64,000 bases of DNA from Codonopsis lanceolata (lineage: Eukaryota; Streptophyta; Magnoliopsida; Asterales; Campanulaceae), in contig CM028382.1 of assembly GCA_013146195.2 (NCBI GenBank), positions 114,193,237-114,257,236 of the forward strand. The letters run 5' to 3'. The translations under genes and the position numbers were made by a program. Shown piece by piece: positions 1-9,732 of this stretch (within the stretch, counting starts at the first letter, position 1; each line of letters starts with the position of its first letter). The notes beneath the pieces were generated by a model. It had not been told where the DNA came from and did no database searches. It saw nothing but the letters and a program-made list of their open reading frames with translations.

Positions 1-1024
1 TTTCTCTCTCCTACCTTCTTTGGTTGTATTTCTCTTTCTCTCTCTCGTTTCCCTCCTCTTTTCTCACTCATCACCACTACCATCTCCCCTTTTTAATTGT
101 GTTTCAACATTTTTCTCTCTTTAAACATAAAAAATAGTAACTAAAACAAAAATAATAGTTCCGGAGTCAAGAAAACAAAAATATAAGAGGTTAGTAAAAT
201 ACAAATAATTTATGGAACAAACCACTAAAAAAATAAAAGTTACTGAATCAACAAAAAAAATAATTTAATGCGGAGGTTAGTAAATAAAATAATTTACGGA
301 CCAAAAGTTTAAAACAAATTCTTTTAAAAATATATATGTAAAAAAATACGTTAGTAAAATAAAATATTTTATGGAACAAAAATAATAGTTACAAAGTCAA
401 TAAAAACAAAAACAATTTAAACTGAGGTTACTAAAATAGTAAAAATAATTTACGGAACAAAAATTCAAAACAAATTCTGAAAAATAGCTATGTAAAAAAA
501 ATATTAGTTAAATAAAAATATTAGATGGAACAAAAATAATAGTTACGAAGTCAATAAAATAAAAATAATTTAAACTGAGGTTAATAAACTTATAAAAATA
601 ATTTACGGAACAAAAGTTTAAAACAAATTATTAAGAATAGTTATGTAAAACAAAAATACATTAGTAAAATAAAAATATTTGATAAAACAAAAATAATAGT
701 TATAAAGTCAATAAAACAAAACAATTTAAACTAAGGTTAGTAAAATAATAATAAAAAATTACGGAACAAATTTTTTCCGTAAAACTAATTCTTAAAAATA
801 AAACAAAATAATAGTTACGAAGCCAATTAAACAAAAAAATATAAGGAAAGTTATTAAAATCAAAATAATTTACACACAAAAATAATAGTTAACAGTAAAA
901 ATAATTTCGTTATTTTCATTTTAGCTTATTTTCTTCTAAAAAAATTCTTTAGTCATAAAGTATAAATGTAATTTAATAAAATTAATCATTCAAAAGGAAG
1001 AACTTATTTGAGTTCATATTTTAT

Positions 1025-1420
1025 TTGCAGGGCGAAAAAAATTCAAATTTGTTCGAAAACATTCATTATACAAAGTTTTTGAATAGTATAAAGTGTTCGA
1101 GGTTGTCAGATCATGAATTGACACTTAAAATTAGTGTTCCAGTAATGCTATTAAGAAACATTGACCATGCTGCATGGTTGTTCAATGGAACAAGATTAAT
1201 CATCATAAATTTTGAGGATCACATTGTTTAAACACAAATTTTGAAAGGAAGCAGTGTTGGAGAAAATATTTTTATCTCAAGATTGTCATTAACTCTATCC
1301 AATATAAAATTATCTTTCAAGTTTCAGAGAAGACAATTTACATTGCCGGTATCATATACAATGACAATTAACAAGTGTCAAAGTCAATAATTGCACGTAG
1401 GTCTCTTTTTGAAAAAAATC
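1025..1420 (+). pseudogene. Helitron PIF1-like helicase, C-terminal remnant
   Basis: The reading frame contains the conserved tail of Helitron/PIF1 helicases: an HELTLKISVPVMLLRNID segment, then FNGTRLII, and, after a stop codon near 1229, FKFQRRQF and MTINKCQSQ (family pattern MTINKSQGQ). In the full protein this region is the C-terminal RecA-like helicase domain that unwinds donor DNA. Only about 130 residues remain, upstream homology is lost, and there is an in-frame stop, so it is not functional. The related copy at 47796-48220 lacks this particular stop but has its own. Confidence 0.8.
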
Positions 1421-1610
1421 AGTATTTAGCCATGGACAGTATATGTCGTAGTTTGTAAAGTAACAAATTATTTTGGTTTAAAAATATTGATATGCGGTGA
1501 AAATGAAAAATCAACTAATAAGACAATTAATGTTGTGTATAAGGAAATTTTTTAGAATCTATAATAACTAGTGATATACTTATGTGTAATTGTTAATAAA
1601 CCGATCCTTC

Positions 1611-1619
1611 TTATTTTTT
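1611..1619. repeat. 9-bp target-site duplication of the first Pack-MULE
   Basis: TTATTTTTT stands immediately left of the element and again at 2940-2948 immediately right of it. A 9-bp duplication is diagnostic of Mutator-like elements. The sequence is low-complexity, so the match alone is weaker than usual, but it coincides with the ends of long inverted repeats. Confidence 0.7.
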
Positions 1620-2939
1620 GGCCAAAATACGAAAAACACCCTGAAGTTTCCACCAAATCCCAAAACGGTGCCCAACCTAAGGTTTGTGCCATACGCATGC
1701 CCGACATTACAAATTGTCCCATATTGCACCCTAACCCTAACGGGCGTTAGAAAACTAACAGAAAGTTAGCATGTACATCTCACATGCATGGGTAATTTCG
1801 TCATTTTCGCACTCTTGTGTCATTCATGCATGTGTCAGTCACTAACTCTAAAAAGTCCCCCACCCTTTTCACACTCTTCCTTCTTTCACCCTCCCTTTCA
1901 CACACACAACGCACACACAGACTACACACTACATAGAGCAGCTGTTCGTCACTCTTGAAGAAAACAACTCAACCAAATCCAACTCAAGAAAATCCAAACC
2001 CAGTAGTAAAAATTAATGCAAGCTGAAAGCTGGTAACTTTTAGAATTTATATTTAGAATTAATCACTCTGTACATAATTGTGAGACAGAGAGTTTCCGCA
2101 CGCACACACACACACGGTAGCTATTCATCGTTCTCCGAAAACAACCCAGGAAAATCCAAATGCCACCACCCTGTTTGTGGAAATGCTAAGCTCAAAGTTG
2201 ACATTTTTAGTGAGAAGCCATTAAAATATAAAGAGAACAGGAGTTTCTAAGATGTTTTGCTCAAAATGCACAAATGGATTGCTTCTAATTCTCTCTCTAT
2301 AATCTTCCTTGTTATCACAGTTTCTACTTTGTAAACTGTTTGTGGGAATGCCAAGCTGAGGTTAATTGGTCGTGTCTTTTAGAGAGAGAATTAACACAGT
2401 TTTAGAGAGAGAAAAGGAGAGAGAGAATGAGTTTCTTTTGATATTTTTTCTAAAAACAAGAAATGGGTCATTCCGAGTCACTCTCCAAATCTTTCTTGTT
2501 TTTGTACATTTGACCTTACAAACTGTCTGTGGAAATGTCGAGGTGAGAGTTCTTATGGAGATGAAGGCTTCTTTGGGCCCAAAAAACAAGTATTTGACTT
2601 CCTGGACCAGTAACGGCGATCCGTGTAGCGACTCTTTCCTGGGGGTGGCTTGTAATGAGCACCTTAAAATTGCTAACATTTCATTACAAGGCAAATGACT
2701 CACTGGCACGGTTCCCGCGACATTACCAGCACCCCAAAATTTTTTTGATAAAAATGACAAAATTACCCCTGCATGTGAGATGCACATGCTAACTTTCTGT
2801 TAGTTTTTCTAACGCCCGTTAGGGCTAGGGTGCAATATGAGACAATTTGTAATGTCAGGTATGCGTATGATACAAACCTTAGGTTGGGTACCGTTTTGGG
2901 ATTTGGTGGAAACTTCAGGGTGTTTTTCGTATTTTGGCC
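1620..2939. mobile_element. Pack-MULE (non-autonomous Mutator-like element)
   Basis: The two ends are inverted repeats of about 200 bp beginning GGCCAAAATACGAAAAACAC. The left arm is about 1620-1815 and the right arm about 2740-2939, flanked by TTATTTTTT on both sides. The interior encodes no transposase. Instead it carries two diverged copies of a receptor-kinase first exon with untranslated leader sequence (GA/CT-rich and CA-repeat stretches near 1900-2120). Long terminal inverted repeats, a 9-bp target duplication and captured host exons define a Pack-MULE. It inserted into the Helitron and is absent from the Helitron copy at 46.8-48.5 kb. Confidence 0.85.
2266..2698 (+). pseudogene. Captured LRR receptor-like kinase N-terminal exon, tandemly repeated
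   Basis: An ATG at 2266 opens a short hydrophobic, signal-peptide-like stretch (MHKWIASNSLSIIFLVITVS) that hits a stop, followed by TVCGNAKLR. About 170 bp downstream a diverged copy of the same exon reads TVCGNVEVRVLMEMKASLG, then LTSWTSNGDPC, FLGVACNE and ANISLQGK before a stop at 2696-2698. This is the N-terminal cap (LRRNT) of plant leucine-rich-repeat receptor kinases, in which LxxLKxSL, SWxxNGDPC and GVxCN are typical. No LRRs, transmembrane segment or kinase follow. It is a captured, internally duplicated exon, not a working gene. Confidence 0.7.
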
Positions 2940-2999
2940 TTATTTTTTTTATGTACAATTTAATTGATGTGCGTTTAACGCACGGGTTAAAAAAAATAG

Positions 3000-4321
3000 T
3001 TTTCATATACTCGTTCCGTTCCGAAAAGAGTTGGTTATTCAATTTTTGGATATTTTAGTTAAAGAGTCCATTTTCAAAAGTTTTACATATTAAATTAAAG
3101 TTGAATAATATGTAATTAATTTTTTTAATATGAACAAAATAAACAAAAAATAATAAACAGTAAAATTAAAAATAGAAAATCCTAAAAATTTGGAAAAAAT
3201 AATATAAATTTTGGAATATTTTTTATATACCATAATTTTTGTTCAACATGTACAACTGTTATAACTATAAATATCACATATTAACTCTAGACAGAGCTAT
3301 ATACAACTGATGATAACCAAAATATGTTTTCAAATGGAGTCTTATATTAGACAGTGACTTACCATCGTTTTTATTCATAGACATTGCGTAAGACATAATC
3401 AACAAAAAATGTTTTATCTGAAATTTGAAAGAAATTATATGATTAAATAGTATTAGTGACATTCTTGGAATAAAAAGAATACCACCATAATTGCCATGTG
3501 AAAGAACTCAACCTTCTAAAACATGATTTCTTAGCCTTATAACAATTAATCTTGTGTCATTGCATAACTTAAGTGAATAGACTATGTTACGAAACAACAT
3601 TATTTGAGTTCCAACCTTCAAAGTTAACTCACAGCTTGAGATTTCAGAATATGTAATTCAATTAAAATATTCACAAGTATATATCGTTCAAATTTAACTA
3701 ACAGTTTGAGATTTCAAAATATGTATTGTTCATTGATGTGATGTAATTAAAAAAATTGCATCTTAATTTTTATATGACTATTTAATTGAAACCAACAAAA
3801 AAACATTTATCTCTTTCAACAACATAACTTATATATTATATTTCAAGTTTCAATTACATAAAGAATTAACAACAAAAAAAGAGAGAAAATATTACTCTAA
3901 TTTGAATTAACATAAAGTTCTCGATATTCTTACTTATTTGTAATGAACCATCATAAAATGTATTTTTTTTGTTTAGTTTATTGAGTTTTGTCTTCTTTTC
4001 AGTTGTGTAGTGTGCATTCATGTGATATTTACAAAATCCCAAGCATATATAAATTCATTTGCATATTATTCACTTTATATATTGAACAAGTTTCATACTG
4101 GCAGCGTGTCATAAGCATGTACACAAAATCTAGTGATAATTTAAACTAAGACGGACCCAAACTAAAAAAATAAACAAAGTCAGACCCATGAGTATTTTTT
4201 ATTTATTTATTTTTAAATATTCTAGAATTGTATTTCAATATCTATTAAAAACAATCGTAAGTATTTTTATTTACCTATTTTTTTATTCATAATAATACTA
4301 AGTTATTCAATATTTTTTAAT
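3000..4321. other. AT-rich intergenic DNA, no gene seen
   Basis: No open frame with recognisable protein features and no RNA gene is visible. Around 3000-3075 there is a short stretch (CGTTCCGTTCCGAAAAGAG) resembling the start of a dispersed MITE-like family seen again near 21526, 27705, 28405 and 35281. Confidence 0.6.
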
Positions 4322-4599
4322 AAATACAATTTTTACGAATTATTTTTATATATTGATTTTGTTTGTAATTAGTTATATGCACATGGACTCTATCTGACTT
4401 ATGAATAGCTTGCCTTGAAATTTGATTTCTACATTATTTTTGTGTAATATTTACTCTATTTATATGTCATTTTTGAATTTAATTCTCTAAATTAAAAAAG
4501 TAAACTCAATTGGAATAGTTTCTGTCAACATCATTAAGTGACATTTTTCAAATTCAAATTCAATTTTTTTTTGACATAAGCATAACATAAGTGATTCCA

Positions 4600-4965
4600 T
4601 TTTTGAAAAGTGAGTTTTGGCAAGAAATTTCTAAAAATTATGCACTTCTGTTTTTGTATATAGTACAACACAACCGTGTAATGCACGGTTCAATATTGAT
4701 ATAAATAAAACAATATAAAATTTTAATGATAATCATATAACCGAATAATTATATGTAAAATTACAGGTTTAATATTCATATAAAACAAATTATAGAAAAT
4801 TATGTTAATAAAAACAATAACTTTTTTTTAACATATGTGTAAATTGATATCGAAGTGACATGTCCTTGATCAAAACAGTTTACTTTGTACAATAAAAATT
4901 GAAGTTAATCATAGAAAATTATAATCAAAGCACTCGTGCGATGCACGAAGCCTATATTCATATCA
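4600..4965 (-). mobile_element. Helitron termini upstream of the CONSTANS-LIKE gene (copy 1)
   Basis: Read on the minus strand, this stretch has a degenerate Helitron 5' end (…TATATACAAAAACAGAAGTGC, near 4640-4664) next to hairpins typical of Helitron 3' ends: AACCGTGTAATGCACGGTT near 4671-4689 and a second, CTCGTGCGATGCACGAAG, near 4936-4953. The same block occurs in copy 2 (about 12610-12960). Complete elements cannot be delimited. These are old fragments in the distal promoter region. Confidence 0.4.
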
Positions 4966-6645
4966 ATACAATGGTTAAAATTTTAGTGCTGATAAAATAC
5001 ACAAATGATTGCAACATAAAGATTATGAGTTCGGTGTGTAGAATTGAATATCATAATTTTGTAACATTAAAATTAAGATTATTTTGTTTGGCTCTCATGT
5101 AGAGTTCAATTAAAAATCTAAGCATATAAGCAAATTAATAGAAATAAATTTTTTTTAATGAAAATCAAGAGTCTTTAGGTTTAATTTTTTTTTTACATTT
5201 GGAGAAAAAAAAATCAATTTTAGTTCTATTCCAATTCTAATATTTTTTATGGATATCAACGATAAAATTTACATTGAAGCCCACAATTCCAATTCTAAAC
5301 AATGGAATTGTAGTTCACTTTCTCTCATTCTCTACTCTGGAGTCTCAACAAAATTTAAATTTACTGATATGTTTCTCGTATTAAAAAATAATATTAAAAT
5401 ATATACAAATAAATATATATAAATAAAAGTTACATTAATGTTAAAAAAATTTATAGGGCATATAATATCAGACAAAGGGCAAATTATGTGTGATATACTA
5501 ACATGTTTTGTCATAAAACTTTAAAAACTACACTTTTCAAAATTGGTAATTTTTACAAACTAATTCAAATATTATGGCTCAATTTAAAAATCATGCATAT
5601 AGAAAAATAATTAAAATAGTATATAACCAAGGAAAATAAAATGTAGGGAATGGGTAAGGAAAATGAACTAAAAATTCAAACGATCGATGGATAGACATCA
5701 GAAAATTTGGTTTAAACCATGCTATGAATAACTTTTGGACCGCGACCCGGTAAACACTCATAAAACCACGTTGTTTTAATTGATGTATATAAATAAAAAA
5801 AAATACTTTTATCCTAGTTTCACCACACATTGTAATTTTTTACGCATTTTTTTGCAGTGATAGTCAATCCCAAGATTACCACCTAAAGAAGGCCCGACAA
5901 CGGAAGCTATGACCATCGACTTACCAGAAACTTGTTGGTATGTTCATGTTTCCAAAAATATTTCAAAAACTATGTTTAACTTCAAAACTCGTTTATTAAT
6001 TTTAATTCGTGATTTACTTCAACTAACAAACAAATTCGATCTGAATGTTGATTAATTTCAACATCAGTATTTTTTTATATCTGAATTTTTAAACATGTAT
6101 AAGTAACTAAAAATCAGAAATTATTGGGTTTCTATTTTTTTATATCTAGCTAGCTGTCTCAAAAAATTTGTTCTATCTCGATTTGTAGATTTTTTTTAAA
6201 ATAATAACTTTGGTTATGATGAAATAGAGAAAAAATTGTCAGATCTTGATATTATTATTAATTGATTGTCTGTGAATTAGTTTTACTTTAAAAGTGTGTG
6301 TATATTATTTAGTTTCAAAATCGTTGTTTTATTCCATCTTTATTTTTCTTAGCCTAGATATTGATGCAAAGAAATTGACAAAAAAAACTTTGTTTTGTTA
6401 TTTCTCATGTTTCTATTATATATATTTTTTTAATATACTAAATAAGAATGTAAAAAGGTTTTGGAATCATTTATCCAATCAACTATAATAATGAGATTTT
6501 TAATTTTCAATTTCTAATATAAAAAATTATTTATATATAAATTAAAAGTATTTCTAAATTTAAAAAATCGTTTTAACTAGAACTTTCTAAAACTTGCTGC
6601 AACCTTTTATATATGTACTAGTAGTTTATGGCGCCGTTAACAATC
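4966..6645. other. AT-rich upstream region of the first CONSTANS-LIKE gene
   Basis: About 1.7 kb of AT-rich sequence without a recognisable coding region; the same sequence precedes copy 2. It presumably contains the distal promoter. No defined element other than the G-box downstream is asserted. Confidence 0.5.
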
Positions 6646-6651
6646 CACGTG
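6646..6651 (+). promoter_or_regulatory. G-box (CACGTG) upstream of the first CONSTANS-LIKE gene
   Basis: A perfect CACGTG core lies about 245 bp upstream of the start codon, just downstream of a TA-rich TTTTATATATG stretch (6606-6615). G-boxes bind bHLH and bZIP factors and are common in light- and clock-regulated plant genes such as B-box genes. The site is conserved in copy 2 (14643-14648). Function is inferred from position only. Confidence 0.45.
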
Positions 6652-6689
6652 AGGGTCTCTAATTTGAGTAATTTCTTTACCCTTTCCCC

Positions 6690-6730
6690 TCTGTCTCTCT
6701 GTCTCTCTCTCTCTCTCTCTCACACACAGA
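6690..6730 (+). repeat. CT/CA-rich microsatellite in the 5' leader
   Basis: An interrupted (TCTC)n tract followed by CACACACAGAG lies in the probable 5' untranslated region. The tract differs between the two copies (repeat number and interrupting G), so it can serve as a marker to tell the copies or alleles apart. Confidence 0.7.
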
Positions 6731-6830
6731 GACAGTAGGGACGCTAGAAAATCAAAAACGAGGAAAAAAATATCAAGACGATAAGATTCTTCCACTTTGA
6801 TATTTAAGTTTGAATTCTTGCAGTTGAAGA

Positions 6831-6860
6831 ATGCTCCTCAGTTTTTCTGTTTTTCCCTAA
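6831..6860 (+). CDS. Upstream ORF of 9 codons in the CONSTANS-LIKE leader
   Basis: ATG CTC CTC … CCC TAA encodes MLLSFSVFP and ends 36 bp before the main start codon. It is preserved unchanged in copy 2 (14824-14853). If the leader is transcribed as one piece the uORF could dampen translation. The preceding TTCTTGCAG could instead be a 5'-UTR intron acceptor, so transcript data are needed to place it. Confidence 0.3.
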   Translation: MLLSFSVFP

Positions 6861-6896
6861 TCTAAATTTCCGTTTTTCCTCTGTTTCTTACCAACT

Positions 6897-9463
6897 ATGC
6901 CGAATTCTCCTCCAATTCTCTCCCATCCCCAGATCATCAAACCAGACCAAGACGACAACGCCCCAACCCAGTCCCGCCTCTGTGATTTCTGCTCAGACGC
7001 CACTGCTATCCTCTACTGCCGCGCCGACACCGCCAAGCTCTGCCTCTCCTGCGACCACCAAGTCCACTCTACCAACCAGCTCTTCACCAAACACACCCGT
7101 TCCTTACTCTGCGACTCTTGCAATTCCACTCCCGCCACCATTTTTTGCTCCACTGATACCCTCGTTCTTTGCCAGAATTGCGACTGGGAACGCCACAATC
7201 TCTCTTTGTCCTCTACTCATGACCGCCGGCCGCTTGAAGGGTTCACTGGGTGTCCGGTGGTTTCGGAGCTGCTGTCTATTTGGGGCTTTGAAGATGTCAG
7301 CAAAAAGGGTTTGATTGCTGGTGGAGATCCAGATGGGTTTGTGGATTCTTTTGGGGCGGATGATGGGTTTTCGGATTACTTTGTTTGGGATACTCCTTCT
7401 GTTACGAGTCTTGATGATTTGATTGTTTCGAGTGGGTCTGAGCATAATCATCAAGCTACGGGTGTTCCTCCTTTACCTAAGGTACTTGTTTCGAAAATCC
7501 ATTTTCATTGCTATTTGAACTGAGCCATCTTGAAATATAATTGGCACGCCGTACCGCAGGTGGAATGAAAAAGACCATTGTATTTGTAAGCATAGTAAAA
7601 CGGGAAGTTGTTGCCTTGGTTTTAGTTTCAGCATTGTCTTCTGCTAATTACGTGTTCTGTTTAATGTTCCAAACCGGGTCATTTGGGAACTTCTCGATTC
7701 AAGGTCTTGTTTTTGTGGTTTAATTGTTTTGGTATTGCTATTCATGTCCACATGTTTGGAAACCGAATTTTTATCATGTTTGTCCTTTTCGTTTCCAGTT
7801 TACATTTTAGGATCTCAAAACTCAATAAGTGTAGTCTTTTACATGTTAGAGCATACGACCTGTTTTGCTGTTTTTATGAGCAAATTCACAGATAAGATCA
7901 TCTGCCTTGTATTGTATGCAAATCCCATCTTCTATTCTGCTGCGCACAAGTTATGTTTTATCTAGTAAGATATTCATGTTTTGCTTTTAACCCCCCAACC
8001 TCGAAATGTCCTATGCTTATTTTAGGTTAATTGTCGGTTTGCGCTTCCATAATTTCTAACATGCTTGAGGATTTTGGTACTGAATCAGAACCGGAATGCT
8101 GCTTGCGGACAACACAAGGATGAGTTGCTACGTCAGCTTCGTGAAATGGCCAAGTTGGAACCTAACCTCGATGATGGGGAACACCAAATTGAACTCCTTG
8201 GTGAATATCAAGCCGTACCTCAACAGAACTTCCAATTACATAATTCAGAGGCACCAATATATTTGTCACATGAGGTATGGCTTATTTCTATCCGTTTGCC
8301 TCGATTAGTAAGTTATTGTCTTTCTTCTAGCTTGCTATCTCTTTGCACTCTTTGATCTATAGTTGAGTACACAACAAAGTTCTCTATGAATTTTTAATTG
8401 GTTTAGAAGATTGGAAGGAGTGGTAACTTCACAAGCTAAGGTCTTAGGCTTGATCTCTTCTCGCTCCCAGGCAACAAGGGACTAATTGTAATACTAACGG
8501 GACCCAGTGTGCCACCATGGGAGTTGGTTCATATGAATGGTATTATATGTTTCATGGATTGACGATGATGTTATTATGTTATGTCGTCTGTCTGCTTGTC
8601 TACTTATTTTGGTTGTGGATCTTTAATATGGTGATCTACTTTTCTATGAGTGGTTGAGAAATGACTTTGATGACCTTCTTAGCTACCTAACTTGAGTTGT
8701 TACTTGGTTTCAAGATATTTTCTTCTAGATCTACTTGAGTTGTTTCTAGGTTTCAAGATATTTTCTTCTAGATCTACTTGTGTTGTTTCTAGCCTTCAAG
8801 ATATTTTCTTCTAGATCTACTTGGGAGAAGAATATGCGTGAGCATAACTAGCAAATAATGGCTATGGTTCGCTGAGGAAGAAGCTTAACCTTAAAACCTA
8901 TGGAATATAATCACTAAATGAAAAAGAAAATTGATTAATCTCGTCCTCTACTTCCAGGCAAGCACATTTCAGTGGTGCAATGAAACTAGCGAGATTGCAG
9001 ATCAAGAAATTCCTTCAATCCAACTAGGAAGCTACATTGAGACAAACTGTGTAGTTCCTGACGAAGATTCAGATATTGGTCTCAGTTCAGCTTATGCCAG
9101 TGGTGGTCATGAAGGGCAATCACTGCATCCTGCTATTACAGAGACCGTGCAAGTCTATCCACGTGAATTGAATAGCCAGGAAAGAGACACGGCAATCTGC
9201 CGGTACAAGGAAAAGAAGAAAACTAGGAGGTAGCTATACATGAGAAATCCAGGACTTATCAAACTGTTATTTATTTTGTGATCCGCTTGTGAAACTGAGA
9301 ATCTCGATTTTATTACAACAGATACGACAAGCACATAAGGTATGAATCACGAAGGTTCGAGCAGAAAGCAGGACAAGGATCAGAGGCCGATTTGCTAAGA
9401 TGGATCGCTAAAGTATTACTGGTATATCTGCTGAATCGAGGTTGTATAGATGGTAGTCTATGA
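6897..9463 (+). pseudogene. CONSTANS-LIKE (B-box, BBX family) gene, copy 1, CCT domain frameshifted
   Basis: Exons read as 6897-7481, 8089-8274, 8958-9229 and 9322-9463, all with GT-AG introns. The protein begins MPNSPPILSH and has two tandem B-box zinc fingers: B-box 1 Cys29, Cys32, Cys41, Cys49, Cys52, His57, His66; B-box 2 Cys72, Cys75, Cys84, Cys92, Cys95, His100, His108. An acidic middle follows, then a C-terminal CCT domain starting near residue 335 (RYKEKKKTRRYDKHIRYESR). After residue 358 one A is missing relative to copy 2 (CACGAAGG versus CACGAAAGG, near 9350), so the rest of CCT is read out of frame and translation runs to a TGA at 9461 (394 aa). The CCT domain binds DNA and NF-Y partners and carries the nuclear signal, so this product would probably be impaired. 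An assembly error in the A-run is possible. Confidence 0.85.
8694..8822 (+). repeat. Three tandem copies of a 43-bp unit in intron 2 of the first CONSTANS-LIKE gene
   Basis: The unit GAGTTGTTxCTxGGTTTCAA…TCTAGATCTACTT is repeated three times head to tail with few mismatches. The array is identical in number in the second gene copy (16688-16816), so it predates the duplication. It is a local intronic minisatellite with no evident function. Confidence 0.85.
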
Positions 9464-9632
9464 CATATAGCTCATGTCTGATGTCTCATTTGCAGTAATT
9501 AGCTGTATTCGGTTTTTTTTTTTTCAGCAGGTTTATTTTAGAGTGTTTTGTAGAGCCAAAGGTCTGAAATCTTTAGGGTTTCATAGTCCGCAGTCTGAAG
9601 TTTAGTCATGTATGTATCATTTGTTATCAAAA

Positions 9633-9732
9633 NNNNNNNNNNNNNNNNNNNNNNNNNNNNNNNNNNNNNNNNNNNNNNNNNNNNNNNNNNNNNNNNNNNN
9701 NNNNNNNNNNNNNNNNNNNNNNNNNNNNNNNN
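9633..9732. other. Assembly gap (100 N)
   Basis: Exactly 100 undetermined bases, the conventional size for a scaffold gap of unknown length. The left contig ends only about 150 bp beyond the CONSTANS-LIKE stop codon. The right contig starts inside an LTR retrotransposon. Confidence 0.99.

Larger units (their letters stand above)
1..2999 (+). mobile_element. Helitron, 3' portion (5' end outside window)
   Basis: The element runs from before the window to a Helitron-type 3' terminus. This is a GTGCGTTTAACGCAC hairpin at 2969-2983, a short A-rich spacer, and ATAG at 2996-2999 where CTAG is expected. It carries a PIF1-type helicase remnant (1025-1420). A second copy of the family at about 46810-48469 aligns with positions 1-1610 and 2950-2999, without the MULE that interrupts this copy at 1620-2939. 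Positions 1-1024 are AT-rich and made of repeated short tracts (for example AAAATAATAGTTAC), with no gene. Helitrons move by rolling-circle replication and leave no target duplication. This copy is a decayed relic. Confidence 0.75.
4322..9631 (+). repeat. Duplicated block, copy 1 (contains the first CONSTANS-LIKE gene)
   Basis: This 5.3-kb block matches 12329-17628 almost base for base through promoter, leader, exons and introns, with only scattered substitutions and small indels. The left boundary in copy 2 is an LTR end. The right boundary in copy 1 is the scaffold gap. Near-identity of introns means either a very recent duplication or two haplotypes of one locus placed in tandem by the assembler. 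Confidence 0.95.

Noticed and set aside
6982..7454. Overlapping plus- and minus-strand frames in exon 1 of the CONSTANS-LIKE gene
   Set aside because: Alternative-frame shadows of the GC-rich B-box exon; no motif of their own.
7541..7965. Open frames within intron 1 of the CONSTANS-LIKE gene
   Set aside because: The frame differs between copies because of one extra T. The region is bounded by good GT-AG sites and the joined exons give a continuous family-typical protein.
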